NCBI GenBank assembly: GCA_026874595.1
Contig: CM049314.1
Span: 1,945,318 to 2,009,317 of the forward strand
DNA: 64,000 nucleotides
Direction of reading: 5' to 3'
Origin: Sipunculus nudus
Lineage: Eukaryota; Annelida; Sipuncula; Golfingiida; Sipunculidae
The position numbers and the translations under genes are program-made. Shown here piece by piece: positions 27,701 through 41,659 of this stretch (the stretch's first letter is position 1; each line of letters starts with the position of its first letter). The notes under the pieces are model-generated. The model searched no databases. It had not been told where the DNA came from and was given only the letters and a program-made list of their open reading frames with translations.

Positions 27701-30700
27701 AACTTGTGTGTCGGGGGTGCTAGTAGACATAATACATATACTTGCTCAGGTAAACTAGTGTGTCGTAGCGCTAGTAGACATTATACATATACCGGCTCAG
27801 GTAAACTAGTGTATCGAGGGTGCTAGTAGACATTATACATATACTGGCTCAGGTAAACTAGTGTGTCTGGGGTGCTAGTAGAATTTAAACATATACCGGC
27901 TCAGGTTAACGAGTATATCACTGGTGCTAGTAGACATATTCATATACCGGCTCAGGTAAATTAGTTTGTCTGGGGTGCTAGTAGACATTATACATATACC
28001 GGCATAGGTGAACTAGTGTGTCGGGGTGTTACTAGACATTATACATATACCAGCACACTTAAACTAGTGTGTCTGGGGGGCTAGTAGACATTATATATGT
28101 ACCGGCTCAGGTGAACTAGTATGTCAGGGGTGCTAGTAGACATTATACATTTACCGGCTCAGGTTAAGTAGTGTCTCTGGGATTCTAGTAGACATTATAC
28201 ATATACCGGCACAGGTGATCTAGTGTGTCAGGGGTGCTAGTAGACATTATACATATACCAGCACTGGTAAACAAGTGTGTCTGGGGGCTAGTATACATTA
28301 TACATATACCGGCACAGCTAAACTAGTGTGTCGGGTTGCTATTAGACATAATACATGTACCCGCTCAGGTAAACTAGTGTGTCGGGGTGCTAGTAGAAAT
28401 TATACATAAACAGGCTCAGGTAAACCGGTGTGTCGTGGTGCTAGTAGACATTTTACAAATACCGGCTCAGGTAAACTAGTGTGTCGGGGAAGCTAGTTGA
28501 CAACATACAAATGCCGGCTCAAGTAAACTAGTGTGCCGTGGTGCTAGTAGACATTAAACAAATCCGGCACAGGCAAACTAGTGTGTCGGGGGTGCTAGTA
28601 GACATTATACATATACCGGCTGAGGTAAACTAGACTGTCTATGGGATGATAGTAGACATTATACATAAACAGGCTCAGGTAAACTAGTGTGTCTTGGGTG
28701 CAAGTAGACATAAAACATATACCGGCGCAGGTAAACTAGTGTGACGGGGTGCTAGTAGACATTATACATATACCGGCTTTGGTAAACTAGTGTGTCGGGG
28801 GTGTTAGTAGACATTGTACATAAACCGGCTCAGGTAAACTAGTGTGTCGGGGGTGCTAGTAGACATTATACAAATGCTGGCTCTGGTAAACTAGTGTGTC
28901 GGGGTGCTAGTAGACATTAAACATATACCGGCTCAGGTAAACCAGTTTGTCGGGGGTGCTAGTAGACATTATACATATACCGGCTCAGGTAAACTAGTGT
29001 GTCTGGGGTGCTAGTAGACATTATACATAAACCGGATCAGGTAAACTAGTGTGTCGGGGGTGCTAGTAGACATAATACATATACCTGTACAGGTAAATTA
29101 GTGTGTCTGATGTGCTTGTAGACATTAAACATATACCTGTACAGGTAAACTAGTGTGTCGGGGGTGCTAATAGACATTATACATATACCGGCTCAGGTAA
29201 ACTAGTGTGTCGTGGCGGTAGTAGACATTATACATATACTGGCTCAGGTAAATTAGTGCGTCTGATGTGCTAGTAGACATTATACATAAACCGGCTCAGG
29301 TAAACTAGTGTGCCAGGGGGGATAGTAGACATTATACTTATACCTGTACAGGTAAACTTGTGTGTCGGGGGTGCTAGTAGACATAATACATATACTTGCT
29401 CAGGTAAACTAGTGTGTCGTAGCGCTAGTAGACATTATACATATACCGGCTCAGGTAAACTAGTGTATCGAGGGTGCTAGTAGACATTATACATATACTG
29501 GCTCAGGTAAACTAGTGTGTCTGGGGTGCTAGTAGAATTTAAACATATACCGGCTCAGGTTAACGAGTATATCACTGGTGCTAGTAGACATATTCATATA
29601 CCGGCTCAGGTAAATTAGTTTGTCTGGGGTGCTAGTAGACATTATACATATACCGGCATAGGTGAACTAGTGTGTCGGGGTGTTACTAGACATTATACAT
29701 ATACCAGCACACTTAAACTAGTGTGTCTGGGGGGCTAGTAGACATTATATATGTACCGGCTCAGGTGAACTAGTATGTCAGGGGTGCTAGTAGACATTAT
29801 ACATTTACCGGCTCAGGTTAAGTAGTGTCTCTGGGATTCTAGTAGACATTATACATATACCGGCACAGGTGATCTAGTGTGTCAGGGGTGCTAGTAGACA
29901 TTATACATATACCAGCACTGGTAAACAAGTGTGTCTGGGGGTTAGTATACATTATACATATACCGGCACAGCTAAACTAGTGTGTCGGGTTGCTATTAGA
30001 CATAATACATGTACCCGCTCAGGTAAACTAGTGTGTCGGGGTGCTAGTAGAAATTATACATAAACAGGCTCAGGTAAACCGGTGTGTCGTGGTGCTAGTA
30101 GACATTATACATATACCGGCTCAGTTAAATTGGTGTGTCAGTGGTGCTAGAAGACATTTTACAAATACCGGCTCAGGTAAACTAGTGTGTCGGGGAAGCT
30201 AGTTGACAACATACAAATGCCGGCTCAAGTAAACTAGTGTGCCGTGGTGCTAGTAGACATTAAACAAATCCGGCACAGGCAAACTAGTGTGTCGGGGGTG
30301 CTAGTAGACATTATACATATACCGGCTGAGGTAAACTAGACTGTCTATGGGATGATAGTAGACATTATACATAAACAGGCTCAGGTAAACTAGTGTGTCT
30401 TGGGTGCAAGTAGACATTATACATATACCTGTACAGGTTATCTAATGTCTGATGTGCTAGTAGACATTATACATAAACCGGCTCAGGTAAACTAGTGTGT
30501 CGGGGGTGCTAATAGACATTATACATATATTGGCTCAGGTAAACTAGTGTGTCGGGGGTGCTAGTAGACATTAAACATATACCGGCTCAGGTAAACGAGT
30601 GTGTCACTGGTGCTAGTAGACATATACATATACCGGCTCAGGTAAACTAGTGTGTCTGGGGTGCTTGTAAACATTATACATATACCGGCACAGGTAAACT

Positions 30701-32240
30701 AGTGTGTCGAGTTGCTATTAGACATTATACATGTACCCGCTCAGGTAAACTAGTGTCTCGGGGTGCTAGTAGAAATTATACATAAACAGGCTCAGGTAAA
30801 CTAGTGTGTCGGGGGTGCTTGTAAACATAATACATATACTTGCTCAGGTAAACTAGTGTGTCGTAGCGCTAGTAGACATTATACATATACCGGCTCAGGT
30901 AAACTAGTGTATCGAGGGTGCTAGTAGACATTATACATATACTGGCTCAGGTAAACTAGTGTGTCTGGGGTGCTAGTAGAATTTAAACATATACCGGCTC
31001 AGGTTAACGAGTATATCACTGGTGCTAGTAGACATATTCATATACCGGCTCAGGTAAATTAGTTTGTCTGGGGTGCTAGTAGACATTATACATATACCGG
31101 CATAGGTGAACTAGTGTGTCGGGGTATTACTAGACATTATACATATACCAGCACACTTAAACTAGTGTGTCTGGGGGGCTAGTAGACATTATATATGTAC
31201 CGGCTCAGGTGAACTAGTATGTCAGGGGTGCTAGTAGACATTATACATTTACCGGCTCAGGTTAAGTAGTGTCTCTGGGATTCTAGTAGACATTATACAT
31301 ATACCGGCACAGGTGATCTAGTGTGTCAGGGGTGCTAGTAGACATTATACATATACCAGCACTGGTAAACAAGTGTGTCTGGGGGTTAGTATACATTATA
31401 CATATACCGGCACAGCTAAACTAGTGTGTCGGGTTGCTATTAGACATAATACATGTACCCGCTCAGGTAAACTAGTGTGTCGGGGTGCTAGTAGAAATTA
31501 TACATAAACAGGCTCAGGTAAACCGGTGTGTCGTGGTGCTAGTAGACATTATACATATACCGGCTCAGTTAAATTGGTGTGTCAGTGGTGCTAGAAGACA
31601 TTTTACAAATACCGGCTCAGGTAAACTAGTGTGTCGGGGAAGCTAGTTGACAACATACAAATGCCGGCTCAAGTAAACTAGTGTGCCGTGGTGCTAGTAG
31701 ACATTAAACAAATCCGGCACAGGCAAACTAGTGTGTCGGGGGTGCTAGTAGACATTATACATATACCGGCTGAGGTAAACTAGACTGTCTATGGGATGAT
31801 AGTAGACATTATACATAAACAGGCTCAGGTAAACTAGTGTGTCTTGGGTGCAAGTAGACATTATACATATACCTGTACAGGTTATCTAATGTCTGATGTG
31901 CTAGTAGACATTATACATAAACCGGCTCAGGTAAACTAGTGTGTCGGGGGTGCTAATAGACATTATACATATATTGGCTCAGGTAAACTAGTGTGTCGGG
32001 GGTGCTAGTAGACATTAAACATATACCGGCTCAGGTAAACGAGTGTGTCACTGGTGCTAGTAGACATATACATATACCGGCTCAGGTAAACTAGTGTGTC
32101 TGGGGTGCTAGTGGACATTATACATATACCGGCACAGGTTAAGTAGTGTCTCTGGGATGCTAGTAGACATTATACATATATCGGCACAGGTGAACTAGTG
32201 TGTCAGGGGTGCTAGTAGACATTATACATGTATCCGCTCA
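21730..32240 (+). repeat. 3,359-bp higher-order repeat domain, about three copies
   Basis: Units run about 21,730-25,088, 25,089-28,447 and 28,448 onward. The marker GACTGTCTATGG falls at 21,915, 23,621, 25,274, 26,980, 28,633, 30,339 and 31,783, so spacings alternate 1,706/1,653/1,706/1,653/1,706 and then 1,444. Each 3,359-bp unit is therefore two related half units of about 1.7 kb. The halves share about 1.3 kb and differ in the first 0.4 kb. The 53-bp difference between them is one monomer missing at the junctions near 25,085 and 28,444. Units 1 and 2 look almost identical (one noticed change: GCTGGTAGAC near 24,052 against GCTAGTAGAC near 27,411). The third unit is altered: about 30,666-30,835 carries other monomers and about 260 bp is missing. 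Confidence 0.9.
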
Positions 32241-35200
32241 GGTAAACTAGTGTGTCGTGCTGTTAGTAGACATTATACTTATACCGGCTCAGGAAAACTA
32301 GTGAGTCGGGGGTGCTTGTAAACATTATACATATACCGGCACAGCTAAACTAGTGTGTCGGGTTGCTATTAGACATAATACATGTACCCGCTCAGGTAAA
32401 CTAGTGTGTCGGGGTGCTAGTAGAAATTATACACAAACAGGCTCAGGTAAACTAGTGTGTCTTGGGTGCTAGTACACATTATAGATATACTGACACAGGA
32501 AAACTAGTGTGTCGGGGATGCAAGTAGACATTATACATATACCGGCTCAGGTAAACTAGTGTATCGCGGTGCTAGTAGACATTTTACAAATACCGGCTCA
32601 GGTAAACTAGTATGTCGGGGGTGCTAGTAGACATTATATAAATGCCCCCTTAGGTAAACTAGTGTGTCGGGGGTGCTTGTAAACATTATACATATACCGG
32701 CACAGGTAAACTAGTGTGTCGGGTTGCTATTAGACATTATACATGTACCCGCTCAGGTAAACTAGTGTGTCGGGGGTACTAGTAAACATTTTACAAATGC
32801 CGGCTCAGGTAAACTAGTGTGTCGGGGTGCCAGTAGACATTAAACATATACCGGCTCAGGTAAACTAGTGTGTCGGGGTGCTAGTAGACATTATACATAT
32901 ACCGGCTGAGGTAAACTAGTGTGTCGGGGGTGCTAGTAGACATTGTACATAAACCGGCACAGGTAAACTAGTGTGTCGGGGGTGCTAGTAGACATTATAC
33001 AAATGCCGGCTCAGGTGAACTAGTGTGTCGGTGGTGCTAGTAGACATTATACAAATGCCGGTTTAGTTAAACTAGTGTCTCGAGGGTGCTAGTAGACATT
33101 ATATAAATACCGGCTCAGGTAAACTAGTGTGTCGGGGGTGCTTGTAAACATTATACTTATACCGGCATAGGTAAACTAGTGAGTCTGATGTGCTAGTAGA
33201 CATACTAGTGTATCGGGGTGTTAGAAGACATTATACATATACCGGCTCAGGTTAAGTAGTGTCTCTCGGGTACTAGTAGACATTATACATATACCGGCTC
33301 AGGTGATCTAGTGTGTCAGGGGTGCTAGTAGACATATACATATACCGGCACAGGTAAATTAGTGTGTCGTGCTGTTAGAAGACATTATACTTATACCGGT
33401 TCAGGTTAACTAGCATGTCACGGTGCTAGTAGACATTACACATATACCGGCTCAGGTAAACTAGTGTGTCGGGGGTGCTAGTAGATATTTTACAAATACC
33501 TGATCAGGTAAACAAGTGTGTCGGGGGTGCTAGTAGACATTATACAAATGCCGGCTTAGGTAAACTAGTGTGTCGGGGGTGCTAGTAGACATTATATAAT
33601 TACAGGCTCAGGTAAACTAGTGTGTCAGGGGTGCTTGTAAACATTATACATATACCGGCACAGGTAAACTAGTGTGTCGAGTTGCTATTAGACATTATAC
33701 ATGTACCCGCTCAGGTAAACTAGTGTCTCGGGGTGCTAGTAGAAATTATACATAAACAGGCTCAGGTAAACTAGTGTGTCGGGGGTGCTTGTAAACATTA
33801 TACATATACCGGCACAGGTAAACTAGTGTGTCGGGGGTGCTAGTAGGCTTTAAAAAAATACCTGTACAGGTAAGATTTGTGTCTGATGTGCTAGTAGACA
33901 ATATACATAAAAACCGGATCAGGTAAACTAGAGTGTCGGGGGTGCTAGTAGACATTATACATATACCTGTACAAGTAAACTAGTGTGTCTGATGTGCTAG
34001 TAGACATACATATACCGGCTCAGGTAAGCTAGTGTGTCGGGGGTGTTAGTAGACATTATATATATACTGGCTCAGGTAAACTAGTGTGTCGTGGCGCTAG
34101 TAGACATTATACATATACCGGCTCAGGTAAACTAGTGTATTGGGGGTGCTAGTAGACATTATACATATACTGGCTCAGGTAAACTAGTGTGTCTGGGGTG
34201 CTAGTAGACATTATACATATACCGGCTCAGGTTAACTAGTGTGTCAGGGGTGCTAGTAGACATATACATATACCGGCAGAGGTAAACTAGTGTATCGTGC
34301 TGTTAGTAGACATTATACTTATACCGGTTCAGGTAAACTAGTATATCGTGGTGCTAGTAGACATTATACATATACCGGCTCAGGTAAACTAGTGTGTCGG
34401 GGGTGCTAGTAGATATTTTACAAATACCTGCTCAGGTAAACTAGTGTGTCGGGGGTGCTAGTCGACATCATACAAATGCCGGTTCAGGTAAACTAGTGGG
34501 TGGGGGTGCCATTAGACATTAAACATATACCGGCTCAGGTAAACTAGTGTGTCGGGGCTGCTAGTAGACATTATACATATACCGGCTGAGGTAAACTAGT
34601 GTGTCTGGGGTGATAGTAGACATTATACATAAACCGGCTCAGGTAAATTAGTGTGTCGGGGGTCTAGTAGACATAATACATATACCTGTACAGGTAAACT
34701 AGTGTGTCTGATGTGCTAGTAGACATTATACATAAACCAACTCAGGTAAACTAGTGTGTCGGGGGTGCTAGTAAACATTTTACAAATGCCGGCTCATTTA
34801 AACTAGTGTGTCCGGGTGCCAGTAGACATTAAACATATACCGGCTCAGGTAAACTAGTGTGTCGGGGGTGCTAGTAGACATTATACATATACCGGCTCAG
34901 GTGATCTAGTGTGTCAGGGGTGCTAGTAGACATATACATATACCGGCACAGGTAAACTAGTGTGTCGTGCTGTTAGAAGACATTATACTTATACCGGTTC
35001 AGGTTAACTAGCATGTCACGGTGCTAGTAGACATTACACATATACCGGCTCAGGTAAACTAGTGTGTCGGGGGTGCTAGTAGATATTTTACAAATACCTG
35101 ATCAGGTAAACAAGTGTGTCGGGGGTGCTAGTAGACATTATACAAATGCCGGCTTAGGTAAACTAGTGTGTCGGGGGTGCTAGGAGACATTATATAATTA

Positions 35201-35530
35201 CAGGCTCAGGTAAACTAGTGTGTCAGGGGTGCTTGTAAACATTATACATATACCGGCACAGGTAAACTAGTGTGTCGAGTTGCTATTAGACATTATACAT
35301 GTACCCGCTCAGGTAAACTAGTGTCTCGGGGTGCTAGTAGAAATTATACATAAACAGGCTCAGGTAAACTAGTGTGTCGGGGGTGCTTGTAAACATTATA
35401 CATATACCGGCACGGGTAAACTAGTGTGTCGGGGGTGCTAGTAGGCTTTAAACATATACCTGTACAGGTAAGATTTGTGTCTGATGTGCTAGTAGACAAT
35501 ATACATAAACCGGATCAGGTAAACTAGTGT
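30836..35530 (+). repeat. 4.7-kb block, partner of 48,108-52,905
   Basis: The monomer order here is repeated about 17.27 kb downstream. GACTGTCTATGG lies at 31,783 and 49,055, the truncated GTAGACATACTAGTGT monomer at 33,196 and 50,467, and the minus-strand frames ending at 33,746 and 51,017 correspond. Spacing rises to 17.37 kb near the right end because the downstream copy has about two extra monomers near 51,490-51,590. The left end coincides with the altered third 3,359-bp unit, so the block includes part of that unit. Scattered single-base differences separate the copies. Confidence 0.82.
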
Positions 35531-35634
35531 GTCGGGGGTGCTAGTAGACATTAAACAAATACCGGCTCAGGTTAACGAGTGTGTCACTGGTGCTAGTAGA
35601 AATATACATATACCGGCTCAGGTAAACTAGTGTG

Positions 35635-38600
35635 TCTGGGGTGCTAGTGGACATTATACATATACCGGCACAGGTTAAGTAGTGTCTCTGGGATGCTAGT
35701 AGACATTATACATATACCGGCACAGGTGAACTAGTGTTTCAGGGGTGCTAGTAGACATTATACATACACCAGCACAGGTAAACTAGTGTGTCTGGGGGCC
35801 TAGTAGACATTATACATGTATCCGCTCAGGTAAACTAGTGTGTCGTGCTGTTAGTAGACATTATACTTATACCGGCTCAGGTAAACTAGTGTGTCGGGGG
35901 TGCTTGTAAACATTATACATATACCGGCACAGCTAAACTAGTGTGTCGGGTTGCTATTAGACATAATACATGTACCCGCTCAGGTAAACTAGTGTGTCGG
36001 GGTGCTAGTAGAAATTATACATAAACAGGCTCAGGTAAACTAGTGTGTCTTGGGTGCTAGTACACATTATAGATATACCGACACAGGAAAACTAGTGTGT
36101 CGGGGATGCAAGTAGACATTATACATATACCGGCTCAGGTAAACTAGTGTATCGCGGTGATAGTAGACATTTTACAAATACCGGCTCAGGTAAACTAGTG
36201 TGTCGGGGGTGCTAGTAGACATTATATAAATGCCGCCTTAGGTAAACTAGTGTGTCGGGGGTGCTAGTAGACATTATATAAATACAGGCTCAGGTAAACT
36301 AGTGTGTCGGGGGTGCTTGTAAACATTATACATATACCGACAAAGGTAAACTAGTGTGTCGGGTTGCTAATAGACATTATACATGTACCCGCTCAGGTAA
36401 ACTAGTGTGTCGAGGGTACTAGTAAACATTTTACAAATGCCGGCTCAGGTAAACTAGTGTGTCGGGGTGCCAGTAGACATTAAACATATACCGGCTCAGG
36501 TAAACAAGTGTGTCGGGGTGCTAGTAGACATTATACATATACCGGCTGAGGTAAACTAGTGTGTCGGGGGTGCTAGTAGATATTGTACATAAACCGGCAC
36601 AGGTAAACTAGTGTGTCGGGGGTGCTAGTAGACATTATACAAATGCCGGCTCAGGTGAACTAGTGTGTCGGTGGTGCTAGTAGACATTATACAAATGCCG
36701 GTTTAGTTAAACTAGTGTGTCGAGGGTGCTAGTAGACATTATATAAATACCGGCTCAGGTAAACTAGTGTGTCGGGGTTTCCTGTAAACATTATACTTAT
36801 ACCGGCACAGGTAAACTAGTGTGTCGGGTTGCTATTAGACATTATACATGTACCCGCTCAGGTAAACTAGTGTGTCAGGGTGCTAGTAGAAGTTATACAT
36901 AAACAGGCTCAGGTAATCTAGTGTGCCGGGGTGCTTGTAAACATTATACTTATATCGGCACAGGTAAACTAGTGTGTCCGGTTGCTATTAGACATTATAC
37001 ATGTATCCGCTCAGGTAACTAGTGTGTCGGGGTGCTAGTAGAAATTATACATAAACAGGCTCAGGTAAACTAGTGTGTCGGGGGTGCTTGTAAACATAAT
37101 ACATATACCGGCACAGGTAAACTAGAGTGTCGGGGGTGCTAGTAGACATTAAACATATACCTGTACAGGTAAGCTATGTGTCTGATGTGCTAGTAGACAT
37201 TATACATAAACCGGATCAGGTAAACTAGTGTGTCGGGGGTGCTAGTAGACATTATACATATACCGGCTCAGGTGATCTAGTGTGTCAGGGGTGCTAGTAG
37301 ACATACATATACCGGCTCAGGTTAAGTAGTGTCTCTCGGGTGCTAGTAGACATTATACATATACCGGCTTAGGTGATCTAGTGTGTCAGGGGGGCTAGTA
37401 GACATACATATACCGGCTCAGGTTAAGTAGTGTCTCTCGGGTGCTAGTAGACATTATACATATACCGGCTCAGGTGATCTAGTGTGTCAGGGGTGCTAGT
37501 AGACATATACATATACCGGCACAGGTAAACTAGTGTGTCGTGCTGTTAGAAGACATTATACTTATACAGGTTCAGGTTAACTAGTATGTCACGGTGCTAG
37601 TACACATTACACATATACCGGTTCAGGTAAACTAGTGTGTGGGGGTGCCATTAGACATTAAACATATACCGGCTCAGGTAAAGTAGTGTGTCGGGGGTAC
37701 TAGTAATCATTTTACAAATGCCGGCTCATGTAAACTAGTGTGTCGGGGTGCCAGTAGACATTAAACATATACCGGCGCAGGTAAACTAGTGTGTCGGGGT
37801 GCTAGTAGACATTATACATATACCGGCTTAGGTAAACTAGTGTGTCGGGGGTGTTAGTAGACATTGTACATAAAATGGCTCAGGTAAACAAGTGTGTCGG
37901 GGTGCTAGTAGACATTATACAAATGCCGGCTTAGGTAAACTAGTGTGTCGGGGGTGCTAGTAGACATTATATAAATGCCGCCTTAGGTAAACTAGTGTGT
38001 CGGGGGTGCTAGTTGACATTATATAAATACAGGCTCAGGTAAACTAGTGTGTCGGGGGTGCTTGTAAACATTATACATATACCGGCAAAGGTAAACTAGT
38101 GTGTCGGGTTGCTAATAGACATTATACATGTACCCGCTCAGGTAAACTAGTGTGTCGAGGGTACTAGTAAACATTTTACAAATGCCGGCTCAGGTAAACT
38201 AGTGTGTCGGGGTGCCAGTAGACATTAAACATATACCGGCTCAGGTAAACTAGTGTGTCGGGGTGCTAGTAGACATTATACATATACCGGCTGAGGTAAA
38301 CTAGTGTGTCGGGGGTGCTAGTAGATATTGTACATAAACCGGCACAGGTAAACTAGTGTGTCGGGGGTGCTAGTAGACATTATACAAATGCCGGCTCAGG
38401 TGAACTAGTGTGTCGGTGGTGCTAGTAGACATTATACAAATGCCGGTTTAGTTAAACTAGTGTGTCGAGGGTGCTAGTAGACATTATATAAATACCGGCT
38501 CAGGTAAACTAGTGTGTCGGGGGTGCCTGTAAACATTATACTTATACCGGCACAGGTAAACTAGTGTGTCGGGTTGCTATTAGACATTATACATGTACCC

Positions 38601-40500
38601 GCTCAGGTAAACTAGTGTGTCAGGGTGCTAGTAGATGTTGTACATAAACAGGCTCAGGTAATCTAGTGTGCCGGGGTGCTTGTAAACATTATACTTATAC
38701 CGGCACAGGTAAACTAGTGTGTCCGGTTGCTATTAGACATTATACATGTATCCGCTCAGGTAAACTAGTGTGTCGGGGTGCTAGTAGAAATTATACATAA
38801 ACAGGCTCAGGTAAACTAGTGTGTCGGGGGTGCTTGTAAACATAATACATATACCGGCACAGGTAAACTAGAGTGTCGGGGGTGCTAGTAGACATTAAAC
38901 ATATACCTGTACAGGTAAGCTATGTGTCTGATGTGCTAGTAGACATTATACATAAACCGGATCAGGTAAACTAGTGTGTCGGGGGTGCTAGTAGACATTA
39001 TACATATACCGGCTCAGGTGATCTAGTGTGTCAGGGGTGCTAGTAGACATACATATACCGGCTCAGGTTAAGTAGTGTCTCTCGGGTGCTAGTAGACATT
39101 ATACATATACCGGCTTAGGTGATCTAGTGTGTCAGGGGTGCTAGTAGACATACATATACCGGCTCAGGTTAAGTAGTGTCTCTCGGGTGCTAGTAGACAT
39201 TATACATATACCGGCTCAGGTGATCTAGTGTGTCAGGGGTGCTAGTAGACATATACATATACCGGCACAGGTAAACTAGTGTGTCGTGCTGTTAGAAGAC
39301 ATTATACTTATACCGGTTCAGGTAAACTAGTATGTCACGGTGCTAGTACACATTACAAATATACCGGTTCAGGTAAACTAGTGTGTGGGGGTGCCATTAG
39401 ACATTAAACATATACCGGCTCAGGTAAAGTAGTGTGTCGGGGGTACTAGTAAACATTTTACAAATGCCGGCTCATGTAAACTAGTGTGTCGGGGTGCCAG
39501 TAGACATTAAACATATACCGGCGCAGGTAAACTAGTGTGTCGGGGTGCTAGTAGACATTATACATATACCGGCTTAGGTAAACTAGTGTGTCGGGGGTGT
39601 TAGTAGACATTGTACATAAACCGGCTCAGGTAAACTAGTGTGTCGGGGGTGCTAGTAGACATTATACAAATGCTGGCTCAGGTAAACTAGTGTGTCGGGG
39701 TGCTAGTAGACATTAAACATATACCGGCTCAGGTAAACCAGTTTGTCGGGGGTGCTAGTAGACATTATACATATACCGGCTCAGGTAAACTAGTGTGTCT
39801 GGGGTGCTAGTAGACATTATACATAAACCGGATCAGGTAAACTAGTGTGTCGGGGGTGCTAGTAGACATAATACATATACCTGTACAGGTAAATTAGTGT
39901 GTCTGATGTGCTTGTAGACATTAAACATATACCTGTACAGGTAAACTAGTGTGTCGAGGGTGCTAATAGACATTATACATATACCGGCTCAGGTAAACTA
40001 GTGTGTCGTGGCGGTAGTAGACATTATACATATACTGGCTCAGGTAAATTAGTGCGTCTGATGTGCTAGTAGACATTATACATAAACCGGCTCAGGTAAA
40101 CTAGTGTGTCAGGGGGATAGTAGACATTATACTTATACCTGTACAGGTAAACTTGTGTGTCGGGGGTGCTAGTAGACATTATACATATACTTGCTCAGGT
40201 AAACTAGTGTGTCGTAGCGCTAGTAGACATTATACATATACCGGCTCAGGTAAACTAGTGTATCGAGGGTGCTAGTAGACATTATACATATACTGGCTCA
40301 GGTAAACTAGTGTGTCTGGGGTGCTAGTAGAATTTAAACATATACCGGCTCAGGTTAACGAGTATGTCACTGGTGCTAGTAGACATATACATATACCGGC
40401 TCAGGTAAATTAGTTTGTCTGGGGCGCTAGTAGACATTATACATATACCGGCATAGGTGAACTAGTGTGTCGGGGTGTTACTAGACATTATACATATACC
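35635..40500 (+). repeat. 4.8-kb block, partner of 9,905-14,665
   Basis: This is the downstream copy of the block at 9.9-14.7 kb, at 25.73-25.83 kb spacing. It keeps the internal tandem, but with a period of 1,745 bp instead of 1,645 (GGGTTGCTAA at 36,361 and 38,106), so about two monomers were gained or lost after the copies separated. Private changes include GGGGTTTCCTG near 36,775 and GGTGATAGTAG near 36,157. Confidence 0.8.
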
Positions 40501-41659
40501 AGCACAGGTGAACTAGTGTGTCAGGGGTGCTAGTAGACATTATACATGTATCCGCTCAGGTAAACTAGTGTGTCGTGCTGTTAGTAGACATTATACTTAT
40601 ACCGGCTCAGGTAAACTAGTGTGTCGGGGGTGCTTGTAAACATTATACATATACCGGCACAGCTAAACTAGTGTGTCGGGTTGCTATTAGACATAATACA
40701 TGTACCCGCTCAGGTAAACTAGTGTGTCGGGGTGCTAGTAGAAATTATACACAAACAGGCTCAGGTAAACTAGTGTGTCTTGGGTGCTAGTACACATTAT
40801 AGATATACTGACACAGGAAAACTAGTGTGTCGGGGATGCAAGTAGACATTATACATATACCGGCTCAGGTAAACTAGTGTATCGCGGTGCTAGTAGACAT
40901 TTTACAAATACCGGCTCAGGTAAATTAGTATGTCGGGGGTGCTAGTAGACATTATATAAATGCCGCCTTAGGTAAACTAGTGTGTCGGGGGTGCTAGTAG
41001 ACATTATATAAATACAGGCTCAGGTAAACTAGTGTGTCGGGGGTGCTTGTAAACATTATACATATACCGGCACAGGTAAACTAGTGTGTCGGGTTGCTAT
41101 TAGACATTATACATGTACCCGCTCAGGTAAACTAGTGTGTCGGGGGTACTAGTAAACATTTTACAAATGCCGGCTCAGGTAAACTAGTGTGTCGGGGTGC
41201 CAGTAGACATTAAACATATACCGGCTCAGGTAAACTAGTGTGTCGGGGTGCTAGTAGACATTATACATATACCGGCTGAGGTAAACTAGTGTGTCGGGGG
41301 TGCTAGTAGACATTGTACATAAACCGGCACAGGTAAACTAGTGTGTCGGGGGTGCTAGTAGACATTATACAAATGCCGTCTCAGGTGAACTAGTGTGTCG
41401 GTGGTGTTAGTAGACATTATACAAATGCCTGTTTAGTTAAACTAGTGTCTCGAGGGTGCTAGTAGACATTATATAAATACCGGCTCAGGTAAACTAGTGT
41501 GTCGGGGGTGCTTGTAAACATTATACTTATACCGGCACAGGTAAACTAGTGTGTCTGATGTGCTAGTAGACATACTAGTGTATCGGGGTGTTAGAAGACA
41601 TTATACATATACCGGCTCAGGTTTAGTAGTGTCTCTCGGGTACTAGTAGACATTATACA

